A stretch of 64,000 nt of DNA from contig QLTU01000001.1 in the NCBI GenBank assembly GCA_003268905.1, positions 62,001-126,000 on the forward strand. The letters run 5' to 3'. The position numbers were made by a program, and so were the translations under genes. Below are positions 8,636 through 17,977 of this stretch, in pieces. How positions within the stretch are numbered: position 1 is the first letter of the stretch; each line of letters begins with the position of its first letter. The notes under the pieces were generated by a model. That model searched no databases. It was not told the DNA's origin and saw only the letters and a list, made by a program, of their open reading frames with translations. The DNA comes from Acidovorax defluvii (GTDB taxonomy: Bacteria > Pseudomonadota > Gammaproteobacteria > Burkholderiales > Burkholderiaceae_C).

Positions 8636-9553
8636 TCAGGGGCGGGCGTGCACCACGGCAAACCAGCCCCGCTCGTCGGTCCATGCCTGCGCATGGGAGA
8701 AACCCGCCTGGGCCAGCATGTCGGTGAACACGGCAAGGGGGTATTTGTAGCTGTTTTCGGTGTGGATGCGCTCGCCCATGGCAAACCGGCGCTCGCCACC
8801 CGGCCAGCGCACGCAAATTGGTGCGAGCGCCTCCAGATGCATCTCGATGCGCGATGCTTGCTGGTTGAAGAACGCCCGGTGGCCCCACTGGTCTTCCACA
8901 AAATCACTGCCGATCAGGCGGTTGAGGTGCGTGAGCACATTGCGATTGAAAGCCGCCGTCACGCCCGCTGCATCGTCGTAGGCGGCCTCCAGCACCGCCA
9001 CATCCTTGGGCAGATCGATGCCGATCAGCAGGCCACCATCGCCATCCACCAGGGCGCGCATGTGCCGCAACAGCTCAAGTGCCTGGGTCGGGTCAAAGTT
9101 GCCGATGGAGGAGCCCGGATAAAACACCAGGCGCCCGGCCCGTGGAATGTCAGTGGGCAGCACGACGCCCTGGGTCATGTCGCCACCCACCGCCCGCGCA
9201 TCCAGCCCTGGCATATCAGCACGCAGGCGCAGCACGGCCTCTTGCAAAAAATCGACCGAGATATCCACCCCCACAAAACAGGCGGGCCGCACCCAGCCGC
9301 ACAACGCGCGGGCCTTCTCGCAGCTGCCGGCGCCCAGTTCGATCACGGTGCGCACGGCGCCCAGATGCCGGGCCATGTCGGCCGCATGCCGCTGCATCAG
9401 GGCCGTCTCGGTGCGCGTGGGGTAGTACTCGGGCAGGCGGGTGATGGCTTCGAACAATTGCGAGCCCCGCTGGTCGTAGAAGTACTTGGGTGAGATGCGC
9501 GCGGGGCGCTGGCTCAGGCCGTCGGTGATGTCGCTGGGGCGGTTCAGGGGCAT
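8636..9553 (-). CDS. egtD: L-histidine N(alpha)-methyltransferase EgtD
   Basis: 305-aa SAM-dependent enzyme that trimethylates histidine to hercynine. N-terminal SPKYFYDQRGSQLFEAITRLPEYYPTRTE (key residues YFYD and PEYYPTR) is diagnostic for EgtD. Motif I is ELGAGS, followed by VGVDIS, FYPGSSIGN and a C-terminal HTENSYKY. First gene of the egtD-egtB transcript. The start ATG 9553 gives the family-typical N-terminus MPLNRPSD. Confidence 0.96.
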   Translation of the reverse strand: MPLNRPSDITDGLSQRPARISPKYFYDQRGSQLFEAITRLPEYYPTRTETALMQRHAADMARHLGAVRTVIELGAGSCEKARALCGWVRPACFVGVDISVDFLQEAVLRLRADMPGLDARAVGGDMTQGVVLPTDIPRAGRLVFYPGSSIGNFDPTQALELLRHMRALVDGDGGLLIGIDLPKDVAVLEAAYDDAAGVTAAFNRNVLTHLNRLIGSDFVEDQWGHRAFFNQQASRIEMHLEALAPICVRWPGGERRFAMGERIHTENSYKYPLAVFTDMLAQAGFSHAQAWTDERGWFAVVHARP

Positions 9554-9730
9554 GGCGGTGTGCGTCGGGTGTTGGGCATGGGGTGGTGAACGATGCCACA
9601 GGCTACCCCCACTGCGTTCACCCCGGGTGACAGCCTGCAACCACGGGGCGCGCAGGATTGCGCCGACACGGAATCGCGCTGGACCACTTTTCATCCGGGA
9701 GAGTTCGATACGATCTCAAGCATTTTCAGG

Positions 9731-9776
9731 CTCTAGCCCAATACTATCAAGCGCTAATAGCTATTATTTATATAGC
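9731..9776. repeat. Palindromic repeat copy upstream of egtD
   Basis: CTCTAGCCCAATACTATCAAGCGCTAATAGC-type copy followed by GCTATTATTTATATAGC. Contains AAGCGCTA and the AT-rich GCTAT-N-ATAGC tail of the family. Confidence 0.8.
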
Positions 9777-9839
9777 GTTTTTCAATCAATACCCAGCGCC
9801 GACAGACCGCCGCGTCACGGCCCACCGGTGGAAACCACC

Positions 9840-9875
9840 AAAAAAAAAAAGGCCGGCGCACGCGCCAGCCCTTTT
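9840..9875 (-). terminator. Intrinsic terminator of ompW
   Basis: Minus-strand stem GGCTGGCGC-GT-GCGCCGGCC (one mismatch) followed by eleven T. It lies directly after the ompW stop. Confidence 0.9.
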
Positions 9876-9922
9876 GACCTTGGAGTCTGATGGCAAGGCG
9901 CTGCTCGCGCAGCGCCGTTGCA

Positions 9923-10519
9923 TCAGAAGCGCCAGCCGAGGCCCACGCCCACCAGCACGGGGTCCACCTTGAACGTGCCCGCCTTGGCACCGCCAGCGAA
10001 CACGTCGGTCTTGATGTAAACCTTCTTCACGTCGAAGTTCAGATACAGGTTTTTGGACAGGGGAATGTCCACGCCGACCTGCAGGGCACCGCCCCAGCTG
10101 TTGCGGTCGATGTCCACACCGGCGGGCAGGTTCACGTTGGAAAAGCGCGTGTAGTTGACACCGGCGCCCACATAGGGCTTGAAGCCAGGGGCGTCAAAGT
10201 GGTATTGCAACAGCAGCGAAGGCGGCAGGTGCTTGAGCGAGCCGATGCGGCCACCCAGAACGCTGGAGCTCAGGTCGTGCTTTTGCGGCACCGTGAGGAT
10301 CAACTCGGCAGCCACGTTCTTGTTGAAGAAATACGAGATGTCAACTTCAGGAATCGTCTTGTTGTTGACCGACAGGCCCAGGCCCGTGCTGTCCTTGTTG
10401 GCGCTGTCCAGATGGACGGCGCGCACGCGCACAAGCCAAGGGCTCTCAGCTTGCTGCGCAAAAGCAGCGCCAGAGGTCAATGCGCACAAAACGGCTACAG
10501 CCAGCAGATTTTTTTTCAT
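9923..10519 (-). CDS. ompW: OmpW family outer membrane protein
   Basis: 198 aa with a clear signal peptide (MKKNLLAVAVLCALTSGAAFA, cleavage before QQ), then an 8-stranded beta-barrel of the OmpW family. VDISYFFNKNVAAELILT and PSLLLQYHF plus YVGAGVNYT are typical, and the chain ends in aromatic F (GLGWRF). Probably a small hydrophobic-solute channel. ATG 10519 is chosen because it begins the signal peptide. An FNR-like palindrome lies about 78 bp upstream, and OmpW is FNR-controlled in E. coli. Confidence 0.93.
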   Translation of the reverse strand: MKKNLLAVAVLCALTSGAAFAQQAESPWLVRVRAVHLDSANKDSTGLGLSVNNKTIPEVDISYFFNKNVAAELILTVPQKHDLSSSVLGGRIGSLKHLPPSLLLQYHFDAPGFKPYVGAGVNYTRFSNVNLPAGVDIDRNSWGGALQVGVDIPLSKNLYLNFDVKKVYIKTDVFAGGAKAGTFKVDPVLVGVGLGWRF

Positions 10520-10590
10520 ACAGAACCCAATGCGGTTAAACGGGGACGGCCCCCGTATCGCAATTGGGCCTGTTAGCAAAATGGTCAACC

Positions 10591-10604
10591 TTGCCTCAGG
10601 TCAA
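10591..10604 (-). promoter_or_regulatory. FNR/Anr-like site upstream of ompW
   Basis: Minus strand reads TTGAC-CTGA-GGCAA; consensus is TTGAT-N4-ATCAA (three mismatches in ten). Its centre is about 78 bp before the ompW ATG, which would allow a class II position with a TSS near 10556. Confidence 0.4.
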
Positions 10605-10662
10605 ACTCTTGGTAGTTACCCGAAGACGGAGCACCCGGGCCTTCCGGGTCACTTCAGGGTCC

Positions 10663-11652
10663 TCAGTGCGCCTTGGCGCCCTTGCGCAGCCGGGCCACCA
10701 CGGTCACTACCGCCACCACCAGGCCACCGGCCACGATGCCGACAACCGCGTTCAGCAGGTTGGGAACCACCACCGCCCACAGACCACCCACCGGCCAAAG
10801 GGCCGCCGCTGCACCCACGCCCTCCACGGCATGGTGCAGCGCTGGAACCCCATGCACCAGAATCCCGCCGCCCACCAGAAACATGGCCGCCGTGCCCGCC
10901 ACCGACAGCGTCTTCATCAGCCAGGGCGCCGCGCGCACAATGCCTGCGCCCACAGCGCGGGCTGCTGCGCCCGGCTTCTGGTTGAGCCACAGCCCCAGGT
11001 CGTCAAGCTTGACGATGCCCGCCACCAGGCCGTAAACACCCACCGTCATGGCCAGCGCAATACCCACGAGCACCGTCACCTGCTGCACAAACGGCGCACC
11101 TGCCACCGTGCCCAGGGTGATGGCGATGATTTCCGCCGACAGGATGAAATCGGTGCGAACGGCGCCCTTGATCTTGTCTTTTTCGAGAGCCACCAGGTCC
11201 ACAGCCGGGTTGGCGTTGGCCTTCACATGGCTTTCGTGCTCGGCCTCTTTCTGGTGCGGGCTGTGCAAATACTTGTGGGCCAGCTTCTCAAACCCCTCAA
11301 AGCACAAAAATGCGCCACCCACCATGAGCAGCGGCGTCACCGCCCAAGGCGCAAAGGCGCTGATAAGCAGCGCGGCCGGCACCAGAATCGCCTTATTCAC
11401 CAGCGAACCCTTGGCCACGGCCCAGACCACCGGAATCTCGCGCTCTGCGCGCACGCCCGTGACCTGCTGGGCATTGAGCGCCAGATCGTCACCCAGCACA
11501 CCCGCGGTCTTTTGCGCTGCCACCTTGGTCATGACCGACACGTCATCGGCCATGGCAACGCTCTTCTTGGCAGCGACCTTGGTCATGAGGGCCACGTCGT
11601 CGAGGATGGTTGCAATGTCGTCCAACAATGCGAGAAGGCTGCCAGCGGCCAT
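10663..11652 (-). CDS. DUF808 (YedI-like) inner membrane protein
   Basis: 329 aa, full length for the DUF808/YedI family. The conserved N-terminus [21 protein letters not shown] and the repeat [29 protein letters not shown] are family hallmarks. Several hydrophobic segments follow (residues about 85-110, 165-205, 235-260 and 285-320). Function is unknown; it is an integral inner-membrane protein. The gene is divergent from the methyltransferase at 11886. Confidence 0.9.
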   Translation of the reverse strand: MAAGSLLALLDDIATILDDVALMTKVAAKKSVAMADDVSVMTKVAAQKTAGVLGDDLALNAQQVTGVRAEREIPVVWAVAKGSLVNKAILVPAALLISAFAPWAVTPLLMVGGAFLCFEGFEKLAHKYLHSPHQKEAEHESHVKANANPAVDLVALEKDKIKGAVRTDFILSAEIIAITLGTVAGAPFVQQVTVLVGIALAMTVGVYGLVAGIVKLDDLGLWLNQKPGAAARAVGAGIVRAAPWLMKTLSVAGTAAMFLVGGGILVHGVPALHHAVEGVGAAAALWPVGGLWAVVVPNLLNAVVGIVAGGLVVAVVTVVARLRKGAKAH

Positions 11653-11885
11653 GTAAATTCCTTGAAAAAGCAGGTGAAAACACGAAGGGTCGGGAGAAAA
11701 GCATGCGTCCTGCGCGCTGCGTGGCGTGCACTATAGCAACGCACCGTGGCAGCCAAGGCGTCACGCCGCCCCTGCCCCCTGCAGCGCCACGGAATGCCGT
11801 GGACGCAAAGGCCATCGACAAGGGGCGCATACTCGCAGGCTCACCCACCACTTCGGGGTCCCTGACATGGCTTCGCGCCCCCGCC

Positions 11886-12638
11886 ATGCCAGGCTATCTC
11901 ACCAAACAGGAAAGCGTCCCGATTGCGGGCGTGGACAACCTGCTCATCCGCTCGCTTCTCGATCGCCAGCAGTTTTCTGACCCTCTGGGCGTTGCAGAGC
12001 GCCTGGGCATCTCGTCTGCAACCTGGCCATTGTTCGGCCTGCTGTGGCCCTCGGGCGCCCAACTGGCGGCACGGATGGCCCTGCGCCCCTTGCGCACCCA
12101 CGAGCGGGTGCTGGAAATTGGCTGCGGCCTGGGGCTGGCCAGCCTGGTGTGCCACCGACGCGGCGTGGATGTCACGGCCAGTGATTGCCACCCGCTGGCC
12201 AACCCGTTTTTGCTGGAGAACCTGCGGCTCAACGCCCTGCCCCCGATGAAATACCGCACCGGACAATGGGGAAGCACGCCTTTGGTCGCACAACGGGAAC
12301 ACCCGCACAACGCTCCCTTACTGGCAAGCGCGGTGCAGGGGCAGTTTGATCTGATCATGGGCAGCGATGTGCTGTATGAGCGCGATGTGCGCGCCACGCT
12401 GGCCAGTTTCATCGACCGCCATGCGGGCGCGGGTGCACAGATCTGGATCGTGGACCCCAACCGCGGCAACCGCTCGGCATTCAACAAGCAGATGGCGGCC
12501 CACGGCTTTGAAGTGACCGAGGAACGGCTGGACCACCCGGTGCGCGGCGATCTGCCCGCCTACAAGGGGCGCCTGCTGGTGTACCAGCGAAATGGTTGTG
12601 ATGCACCCCCTGAGTCGCCTTCGGCGCCTTCCCCCTGA
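11886..12638 (+). CDS. Class I SAM-dependent methyltransferase (PF10294-like)
   Basis: 250 aa. Motif I is VLEIGCGLGLASLV; further family features are DVTASDCHPLA, DLIMGSDVLYERD and the final LVYQR, as in the lysine/nicotinamide methyltransferase-like group. The substrate cannot be read from the sequence, and protein lysine methylation is only a guess. ATG 11886 (MPGYLTKQESV) is chosen because upstream sequence in this frame reads into the promoter region. The last dozen or so codons and the stop lie within a GC-rich intergenic repeat (12605-12690), so the C-terminus PPESPSAPSP is repeat-derived. Confidence 0.8.
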   Translation: MPGYLTKQESVPIAGVDNLLIRSLLDRQQFSDPLGVAERLGISSATWPLFGLLWPSGAQLAARMALRPLRTHERVLEIGCGLGLASLVCHRRGVDVTASDCHPLANPFLLENLRLNALPPMKYRTGQWGSTPLVAQREHPHNAPLLASAVQGQFDLIMGSDVLYERDVRATLASFIDRHAGAGAQIWIVDPNRGNRSAFNKQMAAHGFEVTEERLDHPVRGDLPAYKGRLLVYQRNGCDAPPESPSAPSP

Positions 12639-12690
12639 AGGGGGACGACGCCCTCGCTGCGGGGCGGCCCTTGCTCGGCGTCCCTGGCTT
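12605..12690. repeat. GC-rich intergenic repeat with hairpin
   Basis: CCCCCTGAGTCGCCTTCGGC, then TTCCCCCTGAAGGGGGACGA, then CTCGCTGCGGGGCGGCCCTT. It contains the internal palindrome TTCCCCCTGAAGGGGGA. From memory, similar elements recur between genes in Acidovorax-type genomes. Only one copy is visible here. Confidence 0.55.
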
Positions 12691-12772
12691 GCGCAGCGCC
12701 GGTTGCGTGGGCTTGCGGGTGGAGCACAGCGCAAGGGATCACTGCAATGCAGGGTTGGAGCGCCCTAAAAGC

Positions 12773-12804
12773 AAAAAGGCCAGGCCACAAGGACCCAGCC
12801 TTTT
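12773..12804 (-). terminator. Probable purL terminator
   Basis: Minus strand AAAAGGCTGGG and CCTGGCCTTTTT form an imperfect stem followed by T5, 44 bp after the purL stop. Confidence 0.65.
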
Positions 12805-12847
12805 CGCAGTGCACGGGCCCCGCACAGCCCGGCCGGTCAGAAAAAGA

Positions 12848-15800
12848 TCACCCGACCCACTTGCGGGCGTTGCGCCAGATGCGCATCCAGGGGCTCAGCG
12901 CACCGATGTCACCACTGGTCCAGCTCATCTGCACGTTGCGGAACACGCGCTCGGGGTGGGGCATTATGGCTGTAAAGCGCCCATCGGCCGTGGTCACGGC
13001 AGTCAAACCGCCCGCGCTGCCGTTGGGGTTGAACGGATACTGCTCGGTGGCCGCGCCATGGTTGTCCACAAAACGCATGGCCGCAATGGCCTGCGCCGCG
13101 TTGCCACGGTATTTGAAGTTGGCATAGCCCTCACCATGCGCCACGGCAATCGGCAGGCGGCTGCCGGCCATGCCTTGCAGGAACAGGCTGGGCGATTCGA
13201 GCACTTCCACCATCGACAGGCGGGCCTCAAAGCGCTCGCTCTGGTTGGTGGTGAAGCGCGGCCAGTCTTGCGCGCCGGGGATGATGTCGGCCAACTCGGC
13301 AAACATCTGGCAGCCGTTGCACACGCCCAGGCCAAAGGTGTCGGTGCGACCAAAGAAGCCCTGGAATTGCGCTGCCAGCACGGGGTTGAAGGTAATGCTG
13401 CGCGCCCAGCCAATGCCAGCGCCCAGCGTGTCGCCGTAGCTGAAGCCACCACACGCCACAACGCCCTGGAAGTCTTCGAGTTTCACGCGGCCGGTCTGCA
13501 GGTCGGTCATGTGCACGTCGAACGCCTCAAAGCCCGCTTCCGTGAAGGCGTAGGCCATTTCCACATGCGAGTTCACGCCCTGCTCGCGCAAGATAGCCAC
13601 TTTGGGGCGCGAGAGGTTCAGGAACGGCGCCGCCACGTCGTCCGACGCATCGAACGTGAGGTGCACCTGCATGCCGGGGTCGGTGGGCTCCCCCGCTGCG
13701 GCGTGCTCGGCGTCGGCGTTGGCGGGGTTGTCACGCTGCTGGCAGATCTTCCAGCTCACGGCATCCCACACCTGGTGCAGATCGGCCAGTGGCGCGCTGA
13801 ACACGGCCTTGGCATCGCGCCAGACCTGCAGCTCGCCCTTGCCCGCGTTGATGCTGGACGATGCCGGGCGCGTCTTGCCAATGAAATGGCTGAACTTCGA
13901 CAGGCCATGCTCGCGCAGCGTCTGCATCACCTCGTTGCGTTCTGCCGTGCGCACCTGCAGCACCACGCCCAGTTCTTCATTGAACAAGGCCTTGAGCGTG
14001 AGCTCTTCGCGGCGCGCACTCACCTGCTGCGCCCAGTTCTTGGCGTCGCCGGTTTCCATGCGGCTGTCGCTGATGCCGTCGCCCTCGGTCACGAGCATGT
14101 CCACGTTCAGAGCCACGCCTACATGTCCGGCAAAGGCCATTTCGGCCACGGCGGCCAGCAGGCCACCATCGCTGCGGTCGTGGTAGGCCAGGATCTGGCC
14201 CTTGGCGCGCAGCGCGTTGACGGCGTTGACGAGGTTCACCAGGTCCTGGGGGTCGTCCACATCGGGCACCACATCGCCGCTTTGGTCGAGCGTCTGGCCC
14301 AGAATGCTGCCGCCCATGCGGCTTTGGCCCTTGCCCAGGTCCACCAGCACCAGCGTGGTGTCGTCTTCGGTGGCGTTGAGCTGGGGGGTGAGCGTGCCGC
14401 GCACGTCGGCCAGCGAGGCAAAGGCGCTCACGATCAGGCTCACGGGAGAGGTGACCTTTTTCTTGCCGCCGCCATCCTGCCATTGCGTGCGCATGGACAG
14501 GCTGTCCTTGCCCACGGGAATCGAGATGCCCAGCGCGGGGCACAGCTCCATGCCCACGGCCTTCACGGTGGCGTACAGGTCGGCATCCTCGCCGGGCTCG
14601 CCGCAAGCGGCCATCCAGTTGGCGGACAGCTTGACGCGCGGCAGCTCGATGGGTGCAGCCAGCAGATTGGTGATGGCCTCGGCCACCGCCATGCGGCCCG
14701 ATGCCGGGGCGTTGATGGCCGCCAGCGGCGTGCGTTCGCCCATGCTCATGGCCTCGCCCGCAAAACCCTTGTAATCGGCCAGCGTCACGGCGCAATCGGC
14801 TACGGGCACCTGCCACGGGCCCACCATCTGGTCGCGGTGGCTCATGCCGCCCACGGTGCGGTCGCCAATGGTGATGAGAAAGCGCTTCGATGCCACCGTG
14901 GGGTGGGCCAGCACGTCGATCACGGCCTTTTGCAGCGGCACGCCGGTCAAGTCCATCGGTGCGAATTCACGCGTCACCGTCTTCACATCGCGGTGCATCT
15001 TGGGCGGCTTGCCCAGCAGCACGTTCATGGGCATGTCCACGGGCAGCTTCTGGTCTTCGGCCGTCGCAGCGGGGTCGTGCAGCACCAGCTGGCGCTCTTC
15101 TGTGGCCGTGCCGATCACGGCAAACGGGCAGCGCTCACGCTCGCAAAAAGCCCTGAACAAGGGCAGCGATTCGGGCGCAATGGCCAGCACATAGCGCTCC
15201 TGGCTCTCGTTGCTCCAGATTTCCTTGGGCGCCATGCCCGACTCTTCGAGCTGCACGGCGCGCAGATCAAAGCGCGCGCCACGGCCTGCGTCGTTGGTCA
15301 GCTCGGGGAAGGCGTTGCTCAAACCGCCCGCGCCCACGTCGTGGATCGCCAGGATGGGGTTGTTACTGCCCTGCGCCCAGCAGTGGTTGATGACCTCTTG
15401 CGCACGGCGCTCGATCTCAGGGTTGCCGCGCTGCACCGAGTCAAAGTCGAGCTCGGCCGCGTTGGTGCCCGTGGCCATGGAGCTGGCCGCACTGCCGCCC
15501 ATACCAATGCGCATGCCCGGGCCGCCCAGTTGAATCAGCAGCGAGCCTGCGGGGAATTCGATTTTTTGGGTGAGCTGGGCGTCAATCACGCCCAGGCCGC
15601 CCGCGATCATGATGGGCTTGTGGTAGCCACGGTCCACGCCGGCCACGGTCTGCTCGTACTCGCGGAAGTAGCCCAGCAGGTTGGGCCGGCCGAACTCGTT
15701 GTTGAACGCAGCCCCGCCCAGCGGGCCTTCCACCATGACCTGCAAGGGGCTGGCGATGTGCTCGGGCTTGCCCAGCGTGCTGCCCCAGAGCCTGGACACC

Positions 15801-16855
15801 GTGAACCCCGTCATGCCCGCCTTGGGCTTGGAGCCGCGCCCGGTGGCGCCCTCGTCACGGATTTCGCCGCCCGCGCCAGTGGATGCGCCGGGAAACGGTG
15901 AGATCGCCGTGGGGTGGTTGTGTGTTTCCACCTTCATCAGCACATGCTGGGTGGCACTACACTTTTGATAGCTGCTAGCGCTTGATACATAAGCGCCAGA
16001 GGCCATTTTGGCTACAAACCGCTCGACCTGGTGGCCTTCCATGACCGAGGCGTTGTCCGAGTACGCGATCACCGTGTGCTGGGGCGCCAGCTGGTGCGTG
16101 TTACGGATCATGCCGAACAGCGATTTGTCCTGCGCAACACCGTCGATGGTGAACTGGGCATTGAAGATCTTGTGGCGGCAATGCTCGCTGTTGGCCTGGG
16201 CAAACATCATCAACTCCACATCGGTGGGGTTGCGCGCCAGGCCCGTGAAGGCGGCCACGAGGTAGTCAATTTCATCTTCGGCCAGCGCCAGGCCAAAGCG
16301 GGTGTTGGCGGCCTCCAGGGCCTTCCTGCCTTGTTCAGGGCCACCGGTCAGCACATCGACATGCTCCATGGGCGCGGGCTGCAGCTCGGTGAACAGCGCG
16401 GCAGCGGCAGCGCGGTCGGCCACCACCGATTCGGTCATGCGGTCGTGCAGCAAGGCCGCTACCTGACCCAGCTGCTCGGCGGTCAGCTCGGGCGCCTTGC
16501 CCAGCAGCCCCGCCTTCAGGCTGATGCGGTATTCGGTGGTGCGCTCGACCCGGCGAATGGCCAGACCGCAGTTGCGCGCAATGTCGGTGGCCTTGGAAGC
16601 CCAGGGCGACAGCGTGCCCAGACGCGGCGTGACGATGAGGACGGTGCCGTCGCCAGGGCCCGCATACGGGTCGCCGTAGGTCAGCAAGGCGGCCAGGCGC
16701 TCAAGCTCGGGCGGCGTGGGCGCGGCGTCGGTGGCCACCAGGTGCACAAAGCGTGCCGCAATGCCACTGATCCTGGGGTGAATGGCCTCAAGGGCGGGCT
16801 GCAGTTGCTGGGCGCGAAAGGTGCTGAGGGCGTTGCCGCCCGCCAGCGTGGTCAT
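12848..16855 (-). CDS. purL: Phosphoribosylformylglycinamidine synthase
   Basis: About 1335 aa, the long single-chain form in which the FGAR amidotransferase and glutaminase are fused; it makes FGAM from FGAR, glutamine and ATP in purine synthesis. Motifs: [25 protein letters not shown]-type [30 protein letters not shown], and a class I glutaminase end with nucleophile Cys in GVCNGCQM and His/Glu in [12 protein letters not shown] 16855 is used; a GTG four codons upstream (16867, giving MTLHMTT) may be the real start. Between [10 protein letters not shown] and [11 protein letters not shown] lies an in-frame palindromic repeat (15961-16014). Confidence 0.95.
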   Translation of the reverse strand: MTTLAGGNALSTFRAQQLQPALEAIHPRISGIAARFVHLVATDAAPTPPELERLAALLTYGDPYAGPGDGTVLIVTPRLGTLSPWASKATDIARNCGLAIRRVERTTEYRISLKAGLLGKAPELTAEQLGQVAALLHDRMTESVVADRAAAAALFTELQPAPMEHVDVLTGGPEQGRKALEAANTRFGLALAEDEIDYLVAAFTGLARNPTDVELMMFAQANSEHCRHKIFNAQFTIDGVAQDKSLFGMIRNTHQLAPQHTVIAYSDNASVMEGHQVERFVAKMASGAYVSSASSYQKCSATQHVLMKVETHNHPTAISPFPGASTGAGGEIRDEGATGRGSKPKAGMTGFTVSRLWGSTLGKPEHIASPLQVMVEGPLGGAAFNNEFGRPNLLGYFREYEQTVAGVDRGYHKPIMIAGGLGVIDAQLTQKIEFPAGSLLIQLGGPGMRIGMGGSAASSMATGTNAAELDFDSVQRGNPEIERRAQEVINHCWAQGSNNPILAIHDVGAGGLSNAFPELTNDAGRGARFDLRAVQLEESGMAPKEIWSNESQERYVLAIAPESLPLFRAFCERERCPFAVIGTATEERQLVLHDPAATAEDQKLPVDMPMNVLLGKPPKMHRDVKTVTREFAPMDLTGVPLQKAVIDVLAHPTVASKRFLITIGDRTVGGMSHRDQMVGPWQVPVADCAVTLADYKGFAGEAMSMGERTPLAAINAPASGRMAVAEAITNLLAAPIELPRVKLSANWMAACGEPGEDADLYATVKAVGMELCPALGISIPVGKDSLSMRTQWQDGGGKKKVTSPVSLIVSAFASLADVRGTLTPQLNATEDDTTLVLVDLGKGQSRMGGSILGQTLDQSGDVVPDVDDPQDLVNLVNAVNALRAKGQILAYHDRSDGGLLAAVAEMAFAGHVGVALNVDMLVTEGDGISDSRMETGDAKNWAQQVSARREELTLKALFNEELGVVLQVRTAERNEVMQTLREHGLSKFSHFIGKTRPASSSINAGKGELQVWRDAKAVFSAPLADLHQVWDAVSWKICQQRDNPANADAEHAAAGEPTDPGMQVHLTFDASDDVAAPFLNLSRPKVAILREQGVNSHVEMAYAFTEAGFEAFDVHMTDLQTGRVKLEDFQGVVACGGFSYGDTLGAGIGWARSITFNPVLAAQFQGFFGRTDTFGLGVCNGCQMFAELADIIPGAQDWPRFTTNQSERFEARLSMVEVLESPSLFLQGMAGSRLPIAVAHGEGYANFKYRGNAAQAIAAMRFVDNHGAATEQYPFNPNGSAGGLTAVTTADGRFTAIMPHPERVFRNVQMSWTSGDIGALSPWMRIWRNARKWVG
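15961..16014 (-). repeat. Palindromic repeat copy in frame inside purL
   Basis: Plus strand reads GATAGCTGCTAGCGCTT, ATACATAAGCGCCAGAGG, then CCATTTTGGCTAC, a near-canonical element. In the purL frame it encodes [18 protein letters not shown] with no stop and no frame change. Confidence 0.85.
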
Positions 16856-17070
16856 GTGCAAGGTCACGGTAGCGGCCTGTTGGAATGAGAGAGAGGGTAA
16901 GGCGCGCAGAGCCTCGTGCATCACCGAAGTGGGCAGCCCCCACAGAGGCGGCCGCTCCCCGGACCAATGACACAAGGGGCGCTGCAAGCGCAGCCCGCCA
17001 TTTTACCGGACATCACGCACCGCCATGCCCTTGCCCGGCAAGGCTTGAGGGGCGATGGGATAATTGCGGC

Positions 17071-17886
17071 ATGAGTATCACCATCAAAACCGCAGAGGAC
17101 ATCGCCGGCATGCGCCTCGCCTGCCGGCTGGCTTCTGAAGTGCTGGACTACATCGCACCGCACATCAAGCCCGGCATCACCACGCTCGAAATCGACCGCC
17201 TGGGCGCCGAATGCATGGCCGCCCAAGGCACCATTTCTGCCACCGTGGGCTACCAGCCACCGGGCTATCCGCCTTATCCGGGCTCGCTGTGCACCTCGGT
17301 CAACCATGTGGTGTGCCACGGCATCCCCAACGACAAGCCGCTCAAGAAGGGCGACATCGTCAACGTGGACGTCACCGTCATCACCAAGGATGGCTGGTAT
17401 GGCGACAACAGCCGCATGTACCTGATTGGCGAGTGCTCGATTGCCGCCAAGCGCCTGTCCGCCATTACTTATGACGCCATGTGGCTGGGTATCCAGCAGG
17501 TGCGCCCCGGCGCGCACCTGGGCGACATCGGACACGCCATCCAGAAATTCACCGAAGGGCACGGCTTTTCGGTGGTGCGCGAGTTCTGCGGCCACGGCAT
17601 TGGCAAGGTATTCCACGAAGAACCCCAGGTGCTGCACTATGGCCGCCCCGGCACGCTCGAAGAGCTCAAGCCCGGCATGGTGTTCACCATCGAGCCCATG
17701 ATCAACGCCGGGCGGCGCGAGATCAAGGAGTTTGGCAACGACGGCTGGACCATCGTCACCAAGGACCGCAGCCTGTCGGCACAGTGGGAGCACACGGTGC
17801 TGGTCACCGAAACAGGTTATGAGGTGATGACGCTTTCGGCCGGCTCGCCCCCGCTGCCGTCGTTTGTGACCGCCACCACCACCTGA
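17071..17886 (+). CDS. map: Type I methionine aminopeptidase
   Basis: 271 aa. Removes N-terminal methionine from nascent proteins with two divalent metals. The metal ligands appear in VNVDVTVITKDGWYGDNSRMY (two Asp), GHGIGKVFHEEP (His) and FTIEPMIN plus QWEHTVLVT (Glu). CTSVNHVVCHGIP is the classic substrate-pocket motif. ATG 17071 matches the usual MSITIKTAEDIAGMR start. It is followed closely by glnD, as in many betaproteobacteria. Confidence 0.97.
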   Translation: MSITIKTAEDIAGMRLACRLASEVLDYIAPHIKPGITTLEIDRLGAECMAAQGTISATVGYQPPGYPPYPGSLCTSVNHVVCHGIPNDKPLKKGDIVNVDVTVITKDGWYGDNSRMYLIGECSIAAKRLSAITYDAMWLGIQQVRPGAHLGDIGHAIQKFTEGHGFSVVREFCGHGIGKVFHEEPQVLHYGRPGTLEELKPGMVFTIEPMINAGRREIKEFGNDGWTIVTKDRSLSAQWEHTVLVTETGYEVMTLSAGSPPLPSFVTATTT

Positions 17887-17977
17887 ATCCATGTTCACGA
17901 TCTGAGGCGCAGCGCCTGCAAGCACGACTCTTGCTTGCGCAGGTCATGGCCCACCGCTTTCTTCATCGCCCTTGCCC

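Larger units (their letters stand above)
9554..9922. other. Intergenic region between egtD and ompW
   Basis: No gene seen. It holds the egtD promoter region, one palindromic repeat (9731-9776) and the ompW terminator (9840-9875). Confidence 0.7.

Noticed and set aside
12671-15901. Very long plus-strand ORF (1076 aa) opposite purL
   Set aside because: Antisense frame of a certain gene; His/Ala/Gly-rich with no family features. Such frames arise from high-GC third codon positions.
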